From contig NZ_JACHHB010000018.1 of NCBI RefSeq assembly GCF_014202575.1, positions 1 to 64,000 on the forward strand: a stretch of 64,000 nt of DNA, in the 5' to 3' direction. Positions 9,992 through 17,593 of the stretch are shown here, piece after piece. The position numbers and the translations under genes were made by a program. Source of the DNA: Texcoconibacillus texcoconensis (GTDB lineage Bacteria; Bacillota; Bacilli; Bacillales; Salisediminibacteriaceae). The notes under the pieces are model-generated. The model made no database searches and was not told where the DNA came from. It saw only the letters and a list, made by a program, of their open reading frames with translations. Every line of letters begins with the position of its first letter. Positions within the stretch are counted from its first letter, which is position 1.

Positions 9992-12064
9992 CTATTCTTT
10001 TTTATTTATATCATTTTGGCTTGATGACTCTGAAGTTTCATCGGAAGGTGATTGGTCACTTTCGCTCACACCTTCAGTTTCGTTATCTTCTTGCTGTGAA
10101 GAGTCACTTTTCTCAACTTCATTCGTATTCGTGTTCAAGTCTTCATCAGACTTACCTTGGATTTTGACTGTCACATCCGAGTCATCATCCTTTTCACCAT
10201 TTAACTTTTTCGTCATATGGTGATCATCAGGAAGTTTTCCTTCTTCGACAAGAGAATAAATTTGCTTCTCATCTAATGTTTCAAACTCAAGTAGAGAGTC
10301 CGCAACAAGTTCAAGCTTATCTTTATTGTCCTCTAAAATTTGTTTACAGCGGTCATAACATTCTTTAATAATACGCTGCATTTCGAGGTCAATTTCGTGA
10401 GCAATCGCATCACTGTAGTTAGGATCATTGTTGATATCACGGCCGAGGAAAACTTCTCCCCCTTGACCTGATCCGAATTGAAGAGGTCCGAGTTTATCAC
10501 TCATACCATATTCAGTGACCATTTTTCGAGCAATGTTTGTCGCTCGTTGGAAGTCGTTGTGAGCACCTGTACTCACTTCACCAAACATTACTTCTTCGGC
10601 GACACGACCACCTAAAAGACCAACAATCTTATCAAGTAATTCAGGTTTGGTCATGAAGTAGCGATCTTCTTTCGGAAGCATCATCGCATAACCGCCTGCT
10701 TGACCACGTGGTACGATTGTTACTTTGTGTACCATGTCAGCATTTTCAAGTTTCACACCAACAACAGTGTGACCTGCTTCGTGGTGAGCAACAATATTTT
10801 TCTCTTTTTCAGAAATGACACGGCTCTTCTTAGAAGGACCGGCAATGACACGGTCTACCGCTTCGTCGATTGATTCCATGTCAATTTTCGTTTTATCGGC
10901 TCTAGCAGCGACAAGAGCTGCTTCATTTAACAAGTTCTCTAAGTCGGCACCAACAAATCCTGGCGTTCGCTGAGCAACGGCTTTAAGGTCAACATCCTCT
11001 GACAATGGCTTGTTTTTAGCATGGACCTGAAGCACCTCTTCACGTCCTTTAACATCTGGGCGTCCAACCGTAATTTGTCGGTCAAAACGTCCCGGACGAA
11101 GTAATGCTGGGTCAAGAATATCAGCACGGTTTGTTGCTGCAATGATAATAATTCCTTCATTTGCACCGAAACCGTCCATTTCAACAAGCAATTGGTTCAG
11201 CGTCTGTTCACGCTCATCGTGACCGCCACCTACACCTGCGCCGCGTCGGCGACCAACAGCGTCAATCTCATCAATAAAGATGATACAAGGTGAATTTTTC
11301 TTCGCATTTTCGAATAAATCACGTACACGTGACGCACCAACACCGACAAACATCTCAACGAAGTCGGAACCACTAATCGAGAAGAACGGTACGCCTGCTT
11401 CACCTGCAACTGCTCGAGCAATTAATGTTTTACCTGTTCCCGGTGGACCAACGAGTAAGACACCCTTCGGTATACGGGCTCCAATTTCTGCGAATTTGCG
11501 TGGGTCTTTCAAAAAGTCAACCACTTCGACGAGCTCTTGCTTTTCTTCTTCAGCACCCGCTACGTCTTTGAAGCGTTCCTTCTTCTTCTCTTCTTGGTAG
11601 AGCTTTGCTTTACTCTTACCAAAGTTCATAACCTTGTTTCCGCCACCTTGCGCTTGGCTTAACAAGAAGAAGAAAAGTATGAAAATAATAACGAAAGGAA
11701 TAATCGCGGTAAAGAAATTCACCCATCCACTAGGCTCTTCCGCTTTTTCCATCTCTACTTGTAGACCGCCTGCACCTGGCGTTGTTGCTTGTAAGATCTC
11801 ACCGATCCAAGCTTCTGTATCCGGAGCATTTACGACAAAGTATTCATCCTCTTCTGCTCCAACTAACTGTCCACGTACTTCAAGTACATCTAATTCAGGT
11901 TGGACTGTCATCGATTCAATTTCTTCATTGTTTAGATACTCTTGAAAAGTATTGATGTTAATTTCTTCAACTTCCTCAGGTGGGTCATTAAATAGGCTAA
12001 CAATCCCCACAATCACGAGGAAAATCATTAAATAAAAAATGGTATTCCGAAAAATTCGGTTCAT
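9992..12064 (-). CDS. ftsH: ATP-dependent membrane zinc metalloprotease FtsH
   Basis: A hexameric membrane AAA+ protease that degrades misfolded membrane proteins and regulators. In order it has an N-terminal transmembrane segment (about residues 8-26), an extracellular domain, a second membrane segment (about 118-138), and an AAA module with Walker A GPPGTGKT (about 205) and Walker [16 protein letters not shown]. The zinc protease site is [10 protein letters not shown]. The C-terminal tail (about the last 60 residues) is low-complexity and rich in Ser, Asp, Glu, Asn and Gln. The 690-residue length is slightly above B. subtilis FtsH. It follows hpt and is ended by a strong terminator. Confidence 0.97.
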   Translation of the reverse strand: MNRIFRNTIFYLMIFLVIVGIVSLFNDPPEEVEEININTFQEYLNNEEIESMTVQPELDVLEVRGQLVGAEEDEYFVVNAPDTEAWIGEILQATTPGAGGLQVEMEKAEEPSGWVNFFTAIIPFVIIFILFFFLLSQAQGGGNKVMNFGKSKAKLYQEEKKKERFKDVAGAEEEKQELVEVVDFLKDPRKFAEIGARIPKGVLLVGPPGTGKTLIARAVAGEAGVPFFSISGSDFVEMFVGVGASRVRDLFENAKKNSPCIIFIDEIDAVGRRRGAGVGGGHDEREQTLNQLLVEMDGFGANEGIIIIAATNRADILDPALLRPGRFDRQITVGRPDVKGREEVLQVHAKNKPLSEDVDLKAVAQRTPGFVGADLENLLNEAALVAARADKTKIDMESIDEAVDRVIAGPSKKSRVISEKEKNIVAHHEAGHTVVGVKLENADMVHKVTIVPRGQAGGYAMMLPKEDRYFMTKPELLDKIVGLLGGRVAEEVMFGEVSTGAHNDFQRATNIARKMVTEYGMSDKLGPLQFGSGQGGEVFLGRDINNDPNYSDAIAHEIDLEMQRIIKECYDRCKQILEDNKDKLELVADSLLEFETLDEKQIYSLVEEGKLPDDHHMTKKLNGEKDDDSDVTVKIQGKSDEDLNTNTNEVEKSDSSQQEDNETEGVSESDQSPSDETSESSSQNDINKKE

Positions 12065-12139
12065 GCTTTCGTTTACCTCCTCCCGCGAACGAGTACACTT
12101 TTATAATCGTATCACAAATGTTTTAATTTCTACAATTAA

Positions 12140-12679
12140 TTACCCTTCATATATCTCTGGTTTCAAAACACCAATATACGGGAGGTTACGGTAGCGTTCA
12201 ATATAATCTAATCCATAACCAACAACAAATTCATCTGGGACAGTGAACCCAGCGACATCTGGAGATAAGTCGACATTTCGACCTTCTGGTTTGTCGAGCA
12301 ATGTAACAATTTTAACTGACTTTGCTTGACGATGGTGGAACAGCTTCACTAAATAACTAAGTGTCAAACCACTGTCAATGATATCTTCGACGATCACAAC
12401 GTCACGGTCTTTTACAGATGTATTTAAATCCTTGACGATTTTCACTTCGCCTGAAGAAACCATTTGTTCCCCATAACTAGAAACGTCCATTAAATCATAC
12501 TCAATGTGAATATCGAGTCGTTTAATTAAATCGGCCATAAAAGGGAGTGATCCTTTAAGTACACCAACAACTAACGGGAAGTTTTCTTTATATTCTTCCG
12601 ATAATTGTTTGCCTAATTCATCAACTTTTTCTTGGATCTCTTCTTCAGTAATTAATACTTTTTCCATATCATCATGCAT
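12140..12679 (-). CDS. hpt: Hypoxanthine-guanine phosphoribosyltransferase
   Basis: Salvages hypoxanthine and guanine to IMP and GMP using PRPP. The PRPP-binding motif [17 protein letters not shown] is present, along with DLMDVSSYG and the C-terminal [20 protein letters not shown]. The frame is open to 12700. The ATG at 12679 gives [10 protein letters not shown], close to the B. subtilis start, with 179 residues; a second ATG 12 bases later is also possible. In B. subtilis the HprT-FtsH pair is co-transcribed and HprT with TilS regulates ftsH; the same tilS-hpt-ftsH order holds here. Confidence 0.95.
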   Translation of the reverse strand: MHDDMEKVLITEEEIQEKVDELGKQLSEEYKENFPLVVGVLKGSLPFMADLIKRLDIHIEYDLMDVSSYGEQMVSSGEVKIVKDLNTSVKDRDVVIVEDIIDSGLTLSYLVKLFHHRQAKSVKIVTLLDKPEGRNVDLSPDVAGFTVPDEFVVGYGLDYIERYRNLPYIGVLKPEIYEG

Positions 12680-12765
12680 ATTTTCCTTTGACCTCCTCAT
12701 TATGTTGCGGTCGATTTTTTCATTTCAAACCTTATTCCCACTACATTCATATATGATTAAAACTA

Positions 12766-14160
12766 TTACCATTTATCGTAGTAAAGCAATAACCAACGTT
12801 TCGTATTGTTGCTTACTTGAGCAATCCGTGAGGCTCGCAGGTTTGGAACCCATAAAACTTGGTCATCATTCGTTACGACAATCGGCCACTGATTTCGTTT
12901 TTCAAGTGGGATTTTCTCATCGATGAATAAATTTTTCAATTTTTTTGACCCATCCATCCCTATCGGATCAATCCGGTCACCTCTTCGCCTCGTTCGAACC
13001 GAAAGCGGAACATTTATTTGATCATAATCAAACACAGAAAAGTCGAACCCATTCATTTGTAAAGGGGGTGATTGAAACACCTCGGCCTTTATACTTCCCT
13101 GATTCCACTTGATCATGCCTGGAACTGGGATCTGCTGAGCAGAAAGATTGACTTTTTCTTCAACATTTCCGTGTCTTTTTTTTATGTAAAGCCTCTCATA
13201 TGACCGTTCAGCTCGAAGACCTCCAGGTAAATCTGCAAAAGAGGAAGCCGTATGTTTTCTGCACAAATGCAGAACGTTCTCAATATGTAATGCACCAATC
13301 GATTCCATATGTTCGGGACAAAGATAGTTTAATATTAGATGAATCCCGCGTCTTTGTAAAGGGACAGGCATTCGATGTAACTCGTCAATATTCAATGCCA
13401 ATGGGATTCCCCAAGGTCGAGGAACGATTTGTTGAATTTCTTTTTCAGCCATTTCCAACAGTAGTTGATGATCGCTTTGCAGCCATTCGCTTTGTTGCTG
13501 ATAATGTTGATGTACATTTGGGTTCTCTTGTTTTAAAAACGGTAAAACATTCATTCGAAATCGATTTCTCGTATATGTTGGATCTTCATTACTATTGTCA
13601 TAGCGTGGAGATAAACCTTCTTTGTGACAATAGTTGACAATCATTTCCTTTGTCACAGAAAGTAACGGCCTTATTATCATACCTGGAGCAAAAGGACGTT
13701 GTACTGGTACCCCTGATGAATAGCCAACACTCCCTCTTACTTGTTGCATGAGCATCGTCTCTATTTGATCATCACCGTGGTGTGCTGTAGCTAAACGGTT
13801 TGCCTCTTGTTTCTCCATTTGTTCAGATAACCATTGATAGCGACATTGCCTTGCTGCTACCTGTTTGGAAAGACGGTGTTCTTCAGCAAACTGAGCAACA
13901 TCCAAGTGAGCGCCTATAAATTCAATCCCCCGTTCTTCACAAAAAGCACGAACAAATTCATAATCATCACGAGAGGCACGATCACGAAGGCCGTGGTCTA
14001 CACTGGCACAAATAATTGAAATCGCAAACTCATGTCGATAAACCCATAAATAATGCAGCAATGCTAAAGAATCTGGACCACCAGATACAGCAATCAGGAC
14101 TCTGTCATTTGGTTTAATGAGCTCATGTTTTCGAATGAACGATTTAACGGCTTGGTTCAT
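12766..14160 (-). CDS. tilS: tRNA(Ile)-lysidine synthase
   Basis: Converts C34 of the minor tRNA-Ile (CAU) to lysidine so that it reads AUA; essential in most bacteria. The N-terminal ATP-pyrophosphatase P-loop is VLIAVSGGPDSLALLHYLW. The catalytic block includes TAHHGDDQIETMLM and the RPLL segment, and the C-terminal half contains the TilS substrate-binding domain. I prefer the ATG at 14160 (MNQAVKSFIRK, 464 residues) because the longer open frame to 14199 runs inside the upstream exporter gene. It overlaps that gene by 17 bases, suggesting co-transcription. Confidence 0.95.
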   Translation of the reverse strand: MNQAVKSFIRKHELIKPNDRVLIAVSGGPDSLALLHYLWVYRHEFAISIICASVDHGLRDRASRDDYEFVRAFCEERGIEFIGAHLDVAQFAEEHRLSKQVAARQCRYQWLSEQMEKQEANRLATAHHGDDQIETMLMQQVRGSVGYSSGVPVQRPFAPGMIIRPLLSVTKEMIVNYCHKEGLSPRYDNSNEDPTYTRNRFRMNVLPFLKQENPNVHQHYQQQSEWLQSDHQLLLEMAEKEIQQIVPRPWGIPLALNIDELHRMPVPLQRRGIHLILNYLCPEHMESIGALHIENVLHLCRKHTASSFADLPGGLRAERSYERLYIKKRHGNVEEKVNLSAQQIPVPGMIKWNQGSIKAEVFQSPPLQMNGFDFSVFDYDQINVPLSVRTRRRGDRIDPIGMDGSKKLKNLFIDEKIPLEKRNQWPIVVTNDDQVLWVPNLRASRIAQVSNNTKRWLLLYYDKW

Positions 14161-14587
14161 AACGGTGACCAATCCCCTTTCCAAATGAGAACAAGGCAAT
14201 CACGAAGACAAGCCCTCCTGCAATTGCTCCGGCTTGTAATAACGTTTCTACACCCGTAGCTAACCCTTGGATATACGCTCCTTCCACAAATGAACGCATC
14301 GTACTGTATGCTTGCCCTCCTGGTAAGAGTGGGATAACACCAGGTAAAGCAAATGTGGTAGCAGGTAATCTCATTTTTCGCGCAAGAAGGTGAGCAACTA
14401 AAGCAGCAAAAAAAGAAGAGATTGCCGTAGCCATCACTGTATTTACCCCGAATATAGGCAGTGTATGATAATTAAACCACGTTAATACACCAATTAAACC
14501 TGCGAGGAGTAATGCACGCTTTGGAACGCTAAAAATGACCCCAAACCCTACAGTTGCAATAAAACATAGCAATAATTCCAAAAGCAC
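14144..14587 (-). CDS. Threonine/serine exporter family protein, small subunit (YjjB/ThrE C-terminal type)
   Basis: A 147-residue membrane protein with about four to five hydrophobic segments. It contains the family-like stretch TFALPGVIPLLPGGQAY, matching the ThrE_2/YjjB group (inner-membrane subunit of amino-acid or dicarboxylate exporters related to ThrE). It starts with GTG, with GGGGAGG 8 nt upstream. It lies 16 bases after the larger subunit, so both are one unit. Together they reconstitute the two halves of single-chain ThrE. Substrate is not known; threonine/serine or succinate export have been reported for relatives. B. subtilis has no such genes at this position. Confidence 0.85.
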   Translation of the reverse strand: MLLELLLCFIATVGFGVIFSVPKRALLLAGLIGVLTWFNYHTLPIFGVNTVMATAISSFFAALVAHLLARKMRLPATTFALPGVIPLLPGGQAYSTMRSFVEGAYIQGLATGVETLLQAGAIAGGLVFVIALFSFGKGIGHRYEPSR

Positions 14588-14603
14588 AACAGGTTCCTCC
14601 CCT

Positions 14604-15359
14604 TTAAAGTGTTAATGTAAGCGCCAACGCAATGCCTGAAGCAATCGCTAGCGAGGTCAATAACGCTTCCGCTCCTCGACTTGTCCCAGCAATCAAATCT
14701 CCTGACATTAAATCTCGTAAGGCATTGGTAAGCGTCACACCTGGGACAAGTGGCATAACCGTCCCGATAATCATTTGGTCTACATTTAATCCTAGCCCTA
14801 ATGTATATAATATAATTGCACTAAATCCACCTAAAAACGAAGCCGTAAATTCTGCGAAAAATCTTACCTTTAAATACTTTTCAATTTGAACCATAGTCAT
14901 ACTGGCAATCAATGCTGTAAAAAATACGGGCAATAAATCAGCTAAACTTCCGCCAAATAAATACGAAAAAATACTCCCAGCAACAGCTGCTGATAAATGA
15001 ATGAACCAAAGTGGATAATGGATGGGTGCCACGGAAACCTTCTGAAGCTGGCTCTGTGCCTCATCAGCTGAAATATATCCAGTGACAAATTCCCGGGAAA
15101 TTTGATTGACTTCTGCCACTTTATTTAAATCCTGAAGCCGATCATCAATTCGAACCATCTGCATCTGATCGTCTTTTCCCTCTGCTTCAAAGGATAGAAA
15201 AATGCCCGTTGCGGTAGCGAAGCAATGAACATTACTAAAATTTGCAGATTTAGCCATTCTCTCTAACGTATCTTCGACGCGATAAGTTTCTGCACCATAC
15301 GTGAGCATGATTTCTCCTGCTAACAGGCAGATATCCATCACCTGATTTGCTTTTGCCAT
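14604..15359 (-). CDS. Threonine/serine exporter family protein, large subunit (YjjP/ThrE N-terminal type)
   Basis: A 251-residue protein of the ThrE/DUF1212 group. The soluble N-terminal part has the conserved LAGEIMLTYGAETYRVEDT and CFATATGIFLS stretches. The C-terminal half (from about residue 118) has several membrane helices, including the VMPLVPGVTLTNALRDLMSGD motif that repeats the LPGG/LVPG theme of its partner. The ATG has GGGGGAA upstream. The pair sits between yabT and tilS, which are neighbours in B. subtilis, and is preceded by two structured repeat elements. This looks like a lineage-specific insertion, although base composition is not obviously foreign. Confidence 0.85.
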   Translation of the reverse strand: MAKANQVMDICLLAGEIMLTYGAETYRVEDTLERMAKSANFSNVHCFATATGIFLSFEAEGKDDQMQMVRIDDRLQDLNKVAEVNQISREFVTGYISADEAQSQLQKVSVAPIHYPLWFIHLSAAVAGSIFSYLFGGSLADLLPVFFTALIASMTMVQIEKYLKVRFFAEFTASFLGGFSAIILYTLGLGLNVDQMIIGTVMPLVPGVTLTNALRDLMSGDLIAGTSRGAEALLTSLAIASGIALALTLTL

Positions 15360-15436
15360 CGAAGATTCCCCCGCCTGCGTAGTTGTTGTTCCACTCCTCT
15401 GTACACTTCATATATGTAAGAATGGTTAATATTATT

Positions 15437-15546
15437 GTCCAGCTCCAAGCGCTATCGGCTCGAGGCCATTTCGGTCCTGCATTTAAAGCAAAAGCGCTTC
15501 TGCTTGCAGGACCTCTAGTGAATCTAACTTCGACGTGGAGCTGGAA
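15437..15546. repeat. Structured intergenic repeat, copy 1
   Basis: About 110 bp bounded by a perfect inverted repeat CCAGCTCCA (15439-15447) and TGGAGCTGG (15536-15544). Inside is a second perfect pair, GGTCCTGC (15473-15480) and GCAGGACC (15506-15513). Inside that is a near-palindrome around AAGCGCTT. It resembles short dispersed imperfect-palindrome repeats I know from intergenic regions of Bacillaceae (GTCCAGCTCCAGCGC-type starts). It shares a start pattern with copy 2. Copy number cannot be judged from this window. Confidence 0.65.
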
Positions 15547-15574
15547 GAGAAAGAGACACGTATTTGCCGATTTT

Positions 15575-15795
15575 CAAGCGCCTTGCGCTTTTCTATCTGT
15601 CTAGTTTCAACGCCTACGAGCTCGAGGTCGCTTCAGGCCTTTTCAGAAGACAAAAAGCGTCTTAGCTGCCCTGCATTCCAAAGAGCGTTTACCTCGGCGC
15701 ACAAGCTTCGATTTGCCTCGACGGATACGCTACAAAGCAGAGCTTGCAGAGGAAGAGGCAGCGCTTGTCGCTCGTTAGCGAGGCGTTTCAACTTT
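15575..15795. repeat. Structured intergenic repeat, copy 2
   Basis: About 220 bp directly before the yabT stop codon. It opens with a small hairpin (AAGCG/CGCTT, 15576-15590), then GTCTAGTTTCAACGCCTACG and CTCGAGGTC. It is closed by an inverted copy of AACGCCT (15609-15615) as AGGCGTT (15781-15787). Its first 31 bases align with the start of copy 1 at roughly 70 percent identity. The stretch has no convincing gene; an open frame running through it on the plus strand is unsupported. Confidence 0.6.
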
Positions 15796-15800
15796 TCTAC

Positions 15801-16787
15801 TTACATCATTTGTCCAAACCAGTATAGAATATATACTAAAAGAAGAAAAGAGCCTACAAGGAACGTCTCAAAAATTGCTGACGATTTTTTTGCTGGTTGT
15901 TTCTTTTTCTTCTTTCGTTGTTTCGTCGGCGCTTGTGTACGCCTTGTTACTTTGTATTCTCGTCGCGAATCACTGGAACCCACTTGTGAAACCAATGATT
16001 TTCTCATTGCCATCGCTTCGGAAAACTTCCCTTGTAAAGCCCCTTCAATTGTCGATTGATATTTTTTTAAAATCGTGTCATTAACAATCGCTTTTTGTAA
16101 TTGCTTATATGGGGCCGAGGAGGGCTTTTTATCAAAACGAGACGGATACCTTGAATTAATCATAATCATTGCCACACTATAGAGATCATAGCTAGGTTCT
16201 GCTTTTCTAGAGCCAAGCCCCCAATAGCCACGGTCAAAAAACTCCGTGTATTCTTTAATTGCCCGCCCTTTCATCGTCGTCCCACCAACGTCCATCCAGC
16301 GAATGCGGTACGGAGGACCTGTTACAATCAAGTTTTCAGGCTTTAAATCTCCAAATATCCAACCGATGCGATGTAATCGGTCTAAGTCACTAAGAAGCTG
16401 AACCATGAGGATGCCTAGCCACTCTGGACGATGCTTTTGCCAAAAAGGAATTAATGGTTCTCCTTCTAAATACTCCATCACATAAAACGGGTATGTGCCC
16501 TCTGAAGTGATGATATCATCCACATCGATAAAAGAAGGCCCAAGGTGTTGACCTTGGACCTTAGATAGTTGCTGTAAGACGTTTACCTCCGAAGATATTG
16601 CCATTGATTCGGCCCCGACTTTTAATGCAACAGCTCCATCGACACCGTGCGCTAAGTAAACGGTGCCTGTTGCCCCATAGCCCAACTGTTTAACAATCTT
16701 ATATGATTTTCGGTGCCACTTCCCAATAACCTGCTGCCCGGGATGTAGTTTACATACCTGGTTCTTCGAGATAAATTCCTTCATCAA
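15801..16787 (-). CDS. yabT: Membrane-anchored serine/threonine protein kinase YabT
   Basis: A Hanks-type kinase of 328 residues. The glycine loop is LGYGATGTVYLA, the ATP-anchoring lysine is in VALKVG and the helix C glutamate in SSEVNVL. The catalytic loop reads FGDLKPEN and the metal motif MDVGG, so the usual DFG is DVG. A basic stretch (about residues 285-305, KKKKK) precedes a single C-terminal membrane helix (about 307-326). In B. subtilis YabT is a sporulation kinase at the septum acting on RecA, DNA-binding proteins and others. Its start overlaps yabS by 38 bases, so the pair is co-translated. Confidence 0.93.
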   Translation of the reverse strand: MMKEFISKNQVCKLHPGQQVIGKWHRKSYKIVKQLGYGATGTVYLAHGVDGAVALKVGAESMAISSEVNVLQQLSKVQGQHLGPSFIDVDDIITSEGTYPFYVMEYLEGEPLIPFWQKHRPEWLGILMVQLLSDLDRLHRIGWIFGDLKPENLIVTGPPYRIRWMDVGGTTMKGRAIKEYTEFFDRGYWGLGSRKAEPSYDLYSVAMIMINSRYPSRFDKKPSSAPYKQLQKAIVNDTILKKYQSTIEGALQGKFSEAMAMRKSLVSQVGSSDSRREYKVTRRTQAPTKQRKKKKKQPAKKSSAIFETFLVGSFLLLVYILYWFGQMM

Positions 16788-17487
16788 TCGGCTGCTCTTT
16801 CTTTTTCATTCGTTTACGGAATGCATTTAACGCTTCCTGCAACGCTGGGCCAGTTGGGGTGACACCACCAGATGATAGCTTATCAAAAACACCTGTTAAT
16901 GTTTCAAGTTTAGGTGTCCAATTTAAGCGACGTTCGATTGACTTTCGTTTCGCAGGGAATGAATAAACAGAAAACTGATTATCACCTGTACGCGCATTTA
17001 AACTAACCGATAAATCAGTTAACGCTTCTTGAACCATTGGTAGTTTTGACTTCATACTCGCACTCGTGTCAACAAGGATTAAAATGTCTAAATCCATTGT
17101 TTCACCGAGTTCATCAACAACTTCAGTCACTTGCCCACGCTTTTCTGGTTCTAAATCTTCCATACTCGTTTCTTTACCGAGAATACCTTCCAACTCTTTG
17201 CTAACAACGCCTTGGATCGTTTGTGTCATACCTTTTCTTGTTACCATTTGGACAGTTTGTGACAGTTGTTGTGTATAAACGATTTGACTGACACCGCCAC
17301 CTGCCATTGCAATGCCTTCCACTTCTTGTATCCCTTGCTCGCTCATTTGACCTTGTTCAATTACGCCAATCACATTGATTGTGATTCCTTCCTCTTTCGC
17401 GAGCGCGGCCATCGCAATTGGATCCTCGCCTGTATTTGAACAACCATCTGTAAGCAATAAAATTTGCCGTAACGTTCCTCGACTCAT
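16750..17487 (-). CDS. yabS: von Willebrand factor A-type protein YabS
   Basis: A 245-residue protein. It has vWA sequence features in permuted order: the strand with ILLLTDGCSNTGEDP and INVIGVI come first, and the metal-site motif LILVDTSASM (DxSxS) with SSGGVTPTGPALQEAL comes second. Function is unknown; vWA domains usually bind protein partners through a metal site. I chose the ATG at 17487 (MSRGTLRQ) because GAAGGAGG lies 8 nt upstream; the open frame to 17523 lacks one. It sits between the phosphatase gene spoIIE and the kinase gene yabT, suggesting a shared sporulation role. Confidence 0.88.
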   Translation of the reverse strand: MSRGTLRQILLLTDGCSNTGEDPIAMAALAKEEGITINVIGVIEQGQMSEQGIQEVEGIAMAGGGVSQIVYTQQLSQTVQMVTRKGMTQTIQGVVSKELEGILGKETSMEDLEPEKRGQVTEVVDELGETMDLDILILVDTSASMKSKLPMVQEALTDLSVSLNARTGDNQFSVYSFPAKRKSIERRLNWTPKLETLTGVFDKLSSGGVTPTGPALQEALNAFRKRMKKKEQPIDEGIYLEEPGM

Positions 17488-17593
17488 GATAGTTTCCTCC
17501 TTCAACGATCTTGTTGTTACCATCTTGTACCAGTTTTGAAGGAAGTATACATATAAAGTCTAGTAAATACATACGCTTTAATAGATGATTGTT

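Noticed and set aside
15535-16059. A 174-residue open frame on the plus strand through the repeat region and yabT
   Set aside because: It lies antisense to yabT, has no family pattern and no ribosome site; its first part is the palindromic repeat. It is a chance frame.
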